Below are positions 60,708 to 64,000 of a stretch of DNA of 64,000 bases, piece after piece. The position numbers and the translations under genes were made by a program. Under the pieces are notes generated by a model. It worked only from the letters and a program-made list of their open reading frames with translations, was not told the DNA's origin and ran no database searches. Position 1 is the stretch's first letter. Every line of letters begins with the position of its first letter. Source of the stretch: RYN-230 sp963844695 (GTDB lineage Bacteria; Actinomycetota; Actinomycetes; Streptosporangiales; Streptosporangiaceae); contig CAWJPL010000020.1 in NCBI GenBank assembly GCA_963844695.1, positions 42,431 through 106,430 on the forward strand, in the 5' to 3' direction.

Positions 60708-61063
60708 AACTACTGCTCGACGAAATGCTGAGCCCGGCGATCGCCCGGGACTTGCGCGCGCATGGGCACGACGCCGAATCCGTCGCGGGCCATCCTGATC
60801 GCGAGACACTGTCCGACCCTGAGGTGCTGGCCCTCGCCCGTGCTGGGCACCGTGCTCTGGTCACCAACAACCTGCGTGACTTCCGCCCGCTACACAACGA
60901 GGCGATCTCACCCGGCGGGGCAGGTCACTTCGGCATGATCTTCATGCCGGGCAGCTACCGCCGCACCAGGGCCGACACGGGAAAGATCGTCGCTGCCCTC
61001 GAAACAGTCCTCAGCCAGTACCCAGGTGACAGCGACCTGGCCAACGGCGAAGCATGGCTGTAG
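60704..61063 (+). CDS. DUF5615 PIN-like toxin
   Basis: 119 residues from GTG 60704. VKLLLDEMLSPAIARDLRAHGHDAESVAGHPDRETLSDPEVLALARAGHRALVTNNLRDF has the DUF5615 Asp-based signature (LLDExLSP, then the conserved Asp of NNLRDF), a PIN-domain-like ribonuclease candidate. The C-terminal part is TGKIVAALETVLSQYPG. It is paired with the DUF433 antitoxin. Confidence 0.88.
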   Translation: MKLLLDEMLSPAIARDLRAHGHDAESVAGHPDRETLSDPEVLALARAGHRALVTNNLRDFRPLHNEAISPGGAGHFGMIFMPGSYRRTRADTGKIVAALETVLSQYPGDSDLANGEAWL

Positions 61064-61110
61064 CGGCTCAACCCGCCGGCGCCGCAGCCAGCCCCGCCCA
61101 CCCCGGCCAT

Positions 61111-61530
61111 TAGGGTCAGGGCGTGGCCTGCTCGCCAAGCCCGTCATCGACATGCTCGCCCCGGTCCGGTGCCTGGCCCGCGCCCAGGATGCTGTCGCGC
61201 CGCTGACCGGAGGACGGCTGGCTGTTCTGGCCCGAAGACCCAGGCCGTCACTACCGCCTGTGGTTCCTGCGGCCACGGCCCGAGGCGCGCACCCATCACC
61301 TGCAGCTGATCGAGCACCACGAGACGCACGCCCGGGCGCTGATCGCGTTCCGGGACGCCCTGCGAGCCGATCCGGGCCTGCGCGCCGACTACGGGGACCT
61401 CAAGAAGCGCCTCGGCCGCCAGCACCGCCAGAACCGGAACGCCTACACCAACGCCAAGAGCGAATTTGTCGCTCACGTCCTGCACGCGTCGGGCATCGAC
61501 GCCCCGCCCCGCGACCGCCTGCCCGAGTAG
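61111..61530 (+). pseudogene. GrpB-family (UPF0157) remnant, truncated and frameshifted
   Basis: GLLAKPVIDMLAPVR resembles the central GrpB motif (G-AAKPVIDxLV), but the N-terminal half (IEHVGSTSVPG) is missing; a GTG may start inside. A frame break near 61207-61213 separates it from GWLFWPEDPGRHYRLWFLRPRPEARTHHLQLIEHHETHARALIAFRDALRADPGLRADYGDLKKRLG, ending at TAG 61530. The truncation points to a true pseudogene, unlike the single-base breaks elsewhere. Confidence 0.75.
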
Positions 61531-61653
61531 CAACCCAGCCGCCGCGGCCGTACGGGACAGCGGCCCGAAAAGGCCACCCAGTTCGCTGTACTCGACGCCG
61601 GCGCGCGGCCAGCGAGGCTGAAGAAATCGCGAACTCGCGGGATTCGCGGTGTA

Positions 61654-62469
61654 ATGGCGGGCATGACGGACAGGGAGCAGGCCCGGCTGGGGGCCGTGCA
61701 GGAGACACTGTTCATCCCGCTGCTGGCCCGGGCCCGGGCGGCCCAGCGGCGCCATCCCCTGCTGCGGGACCCGAAAGCCGTGGAGATCGCGGGCTCGGTG
61801 CAGGTCGACGCCAAGTACGGCCGGGGCGCGGGCGGGTCGGTGACCGTGCTGCGGACCGTGCTCATGGACGCCTGGGTCCGCGACTTCCTGGCCAGGAACC
61901 CGGCGGGCACGGTGGTGGAGATCGGCACCGGGCTGAACAGCCGCTTCGAGCGGGTGGACAACGGCCAGGTGCACTGGATCGACCTGGACCTGCCCGACAG
62001 CATCGAGCTGCGGCGGAAGTTCTTCGCCGACACCGACCGCCGCCAGATGGTGGCCGCGTCGGTGACCGGCGAGGAATGGCTGCCGATCGTCGCGCAGAGC
62101 CCGGGACCGTACTTCTTCGTGGCCGACGGGGTGCTGGTCTACCTGACGGAAGAACAGGTCAGCACCCTGCTGACCCGCATCAAGAACCATTTCCCTAACG
62201 CCCGCATCGCGCTGGACACCTTTCCCCAGCGGACTCTCGACCAGCAGCGAAAACTGGCCGCCCGGCGGGGCATTCCCGCGCGGTTCGCGTGGGCCTGTGA
62301 CGATCCGCGTTCGCTGGAGCGGCTGGGCCTGCGGGTGGTGGAGACCACCGGGGTGGCCCGGCTGCCCGGCCCGGTCCGCCGCCACCTGCCCGCCCGCTAC
62401 CGCTATCTGCTGCCCTTGGCGGAGCCGATCCTGGGCCAGGCCATGCGGGTCACCCTGCTGCAGGCCTGA
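61654..62469 (+). CDS. LCMT-family SAM-dependent methyltransferase
   Basis: 271 residues. ETLFIPLLARARAAQRRHPLLRDPKAVEIAGSV is the opening of leucine-carboxyl-methyltransferase-like proteins; TVVEIGTGLNSRFERVDNGQVHWIDLDLPDSIELRRKFF is SAM motif I and acidic loop; FVADGVLVYLTEEQV. Bacterial members methylate small molecules or polyketide products. Function unknown. Confidence 0.88.
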   Translation: MAGMTDREQARLGAVQETLFIPLLARARAAQRRHPLLRDPKAVEIAGSVQVDAKYGRGAGGSVTVLRTVLMDAWVRDFLARNPAGTVVEIGTGLNSRFERVDNGQVHWIDLDLPDSIELRRKFFADTDRRQMVAASVTGEEWLPIVAQSPGPYFFVADGVLVYLTEEQVSTLLTRIKNHFPNARIALDTFPQRTLDQQRKLAARRGIPARFAWACDDPRSLERLGLRVVETTGVARLPGPVRRHLPARYRYLLPLAEPILGQAMRVTLLQA

Positions 62470-62531
62470 CCCAGGCCGTCCGGTCTCCGCGGCTCCCCGC
62501 CGCCCAGGCGCCGGTACTCAGGCGCCGGTAC

Positions 62532-63455
62532 TCAGACGAGCAGGACGACCTTGCCGAGCAGGTGCCCCTGCTCCAGCCGCCGGTAGGCGTCCTGTACGTC
62601 GTCGAGCGGGAACGTCGCGGCGATGGGAACCTCCAGCTCGCCCGCGGCGATCAGCCCGGCCAGTTCGGCCAGCACCGCGGCGCTGGAGCCGGCGGCGTTG
62701 CCTTCGGCCTTGACCCCGTACTTCTCGACGGCCTCGAAGTTGGCGATCGTGTCCACCCGGGAGGGCGCCACGCCCAGATCCTCCACGGCCAGCCGGACGT
62801 AGTCCCCGCCGACCGTGTCGATGAACGCGTCGACCTGACCGCCGGCGGCCTGCCGGATCCGGTCCGCCACCCCGTCGCCGTAGCTCACCGGGATCACCCC
62901 GTGCGCGGTGAGCCACGCGTGGTGCGGCTCACTGGCCAGCCCGATCACCGTCGCGCCGGCCCGCCGGGCCAGCTGGACCGCGATAGTGCCGACCCCGCCC
63001 GCCGCGCCGGCCACCACGACCGTGTCGCCGGCGGTCAGGGCGACCGCCCGGACCGCCGCGTACGCGGTGGCCCCGGCCACGAACAGGCCCCCGGCGACTT
63101 CCCACGGCACCCCGGCCGGCTTGGCGGTCAGGTTCCCCGCTTCGGTCAGGACGTACTCGGCCTGGCTGGCCCGGTTGTCGGTCCAGCCGAGGACCTCATC
63201 CCCGGCCGAGAACGCGGTCACTCCCGGGCCGGTCTCCGCCACGATCCCGGCCAGGTCGCTGCCCTGTCCGGAAGGGAACGTGGCGGGCCACCGCGCGTGC
63301 AGCAGGCCCTCCCGGATCTTGGCCTCACCAGGATTGATCCCGGCCGCCTTGACCTGGACCAGTACCTGTCCCTCCCCCGGCACCGGACGGGGCACGTCCT
63401 CGATCTTGAGCACGTCGATCCCGCCGTAGTTCTCGAACCGCACTGCCTTCGGCAT
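62532..63455 (-). CDS. NADPH-quinone oxidoreductase-like MDR family protein
   Basis: 307 residues from ATG 63455. KAVRFENYGGIDVLKIEDVPRPVPGEGQVLVQVKAAGINPGEAKIREG is the zinc-independent MDR opening; cofactor motif AGAAGGVGTIAVQLARRAGATVIGLAS (AxxGGVG). No catalytic zinc cysteine, so it is an enoyl/quinone reductase. Substrate unknown. It is divergent from the YjbR gene at 63646. Confidence 0.92.
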   Translation of the reverse strand: MPKAVRFENYGGIDVLKIEDVPRPVPGEGQVLVQVKAAGINPGEAKIREGLLHARWPATFPSGQGSDLAGIVAETGPGVTAFSAGDEVLGWTDNRASQAEYVLTEAGNLTAKPAGVPWEVAGGLFVAGATAYAAVRAVALTAGDTVVVAGAAGGVGTIAVQLARRAGATVIGLASEPHHAWLTAHGVIPVSYGDGVADRIRQAAGGQVDAFIDTVGGDYVRLAVEDLGVAPSRVDTIANFEAVEKYGVKAEGNAAGSSAAVLAELAGLIAAGELEVPIAATFPLDDVQDAYRRLEQGHLLGKVVLLV

Positions 63456-63645
63456 CGCTACTCCGTTCTCCGGCTCCGGGTGGCCCGCTGCGATGGCCCC
63501 GCTGTGAGCGGCCGCCGCTGTGAGTAGCCCCGGGCTGACTCGGTCCGTCGTCCCAGGTTCCGCCAACCCCGGCGCGCTCCCGGTTATGCCCGGCCCGGAG
63601 CGGAAGCGGTTATGCCCGGCCCGGGCCAGACGGCAGAATCGGGTC

Positions 63646-63999
63646 ATGGTGACACTGGCCGAGGTGCGTGCCGTGGCGCTCTCCCTGCCCCGCACGGAAG
63701 AACACCTGATCCGCGACTGGGTCAAGTTCCGGGTCGGCCGGATCGTCTACGCGGCCGTCTCCCCCGACGAGACGATCATGGGCTTCGGCTTCCCCCGTGA
63801 CGAGCGCCCCGCGCTGATCGCGGCCGAGCCGGACCGGTTCTTCCTGCATCGCCCGAGCGATCAGCGCTTCCAGTGGATCGACGCGTGGATGGAGACCATC
63901 GGGCCGGCCGAGATGCGCGAGTTCGTGACGGACGCGTGGCGCATGGTCGTGCCCAAGCGGGTGGCGGCCGCCCACTCCGGGCCTCCGCCGCACCGCTGA
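63646..63999 (+). CDS. MmcQ/YjbR-family protein
   Basis: 117 residues from ATG 63646, ending with TGA at the right edge. VTLAEVRAVALSLPRTEEHLIRDWVKFRVGRIVYAAVSPDETIMGFGFPRDERPALIAAEPDRFFL, then RFQWIDAWMETIGPAEMREFVTDAWRMVVPKRV, is the YjbR/CyaY-like family. It is a paralogue of the gene at 20022-20411. Function unknown. Confidence 0.86.
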   Translation: MVTLAEVRAVALSLPRTEEHLIRDWVKFRVGRIVYAAVSPDETIMGFGFPRDERPALIAAEPDRFFLHRPSDQRFQWIDAWMETIGPAEMREFVTDAWRMVVPKRVAAAHSGPPPHR

Positions 64000-64000
64000 A

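Noticed and set aside
1..64000. Flavin reductase (TmoF-like) subunit for the monooxygenase
   Set aside because: No FNR-type FAD/NAD(P)H reductase with a ferredoxin domain was found in the window; it may lie beyond the left edge.

Overview
This is high-GC actinobacterial DNA. Third codon positions are overwhelmingly G or C, and GTG starts with 4-bp ATGA/GTGA overlaps are common. Families typical of Actinomycetota occur throughout: a mycothiol-dependent maleylpyruvate-isomerase-like enzyme, F420-type oxidoreductases, and SCO6745-, DUF6247-, DUF3072- and DUF5990-like proteins. I cannot name the genus; the general look suits Streptosporangiales or Streptomycetales. No rRNA, tRNA, CRISPR array, transposase or integrase was seen. 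The first gene runs off the left edge and the last gene ends exactly at the right edge.

Layout. 1-6301 (minus) is one operon for a group-2-like soluble diiron monooxygenase. Its order is DJ-1/PfpI protein, two NTF2-like proteins, hydroxylase alpha, gamma, coupling protein, hydroxylase beta, Rieske ferredoxin, then a protein that joins a ribosomal-protein-uL22-like domain to a MIP18/DUF59 iron-sulfur assembly domain. A divergent AraC-family regulator starts at 6544. 7.7-20.4 kb holds small housekeeping and accessory genes: GNATs, an ArsR-SRPBCC-mycothiol enzyme operon, an XRE/GntR patch, VOC and PPOX enzymes, a RelE-like toxin with a DUF6247-like partner, an MmyB-type regulator divergent from an SDR, a RIO kinase and a serine hydrolase. 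20.5-32.6 kb is oxidoreductases and hydrolases with several local regulators. 32.6-38.7 kb contains a two-component system divergent from an ABC exporter. 38.8-45.6 kb includes a YCII-ECF sigma pair, methyltransferase, SDR and TetR genes. 45.8-50.4 kb is an arabinofuranosidase and sugar ABC importer operon. 50.5-54.7 kb is a CGNR regulator with a divergent MFS exporter, plus small genes. 54.8-58.9 kb is an ECF sigma-ABC transporter operon read as one unit. 59-64 kb carries a YihY/BrkB protein, a DUF433/DUF5615 toxin-antitoxin pair, a GrpB remnant, a methyltransferase, a quinone-oxidoreductase-like enzyme and a YjbR protein.

How the genes work together. The strongest system is the monooxygenase operon. 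The hydroxylase keeps all six diiron ligands at the same numbering as toluene-4-monooxygenase. A Rieske protein and a coupling protein supply electrons and gating. The terminal uL22-like/MIP18 fusion probably matures or stabilises the metalloprotein. No flavin reductase subunit is in the window.

A striking overall feature is the number of clean single-base (or 4-base duplication) frame breaks in otherwise well-conserved genes, about seventeen in 64 kb. This suggests uncorrected sequencing errors more than a decaying genome. Those genes are labelled pseudogene here because the written frame is broken, but many may be intact in the organism. The second theme is a set of clear palindromic operators next to regulators, described individually.
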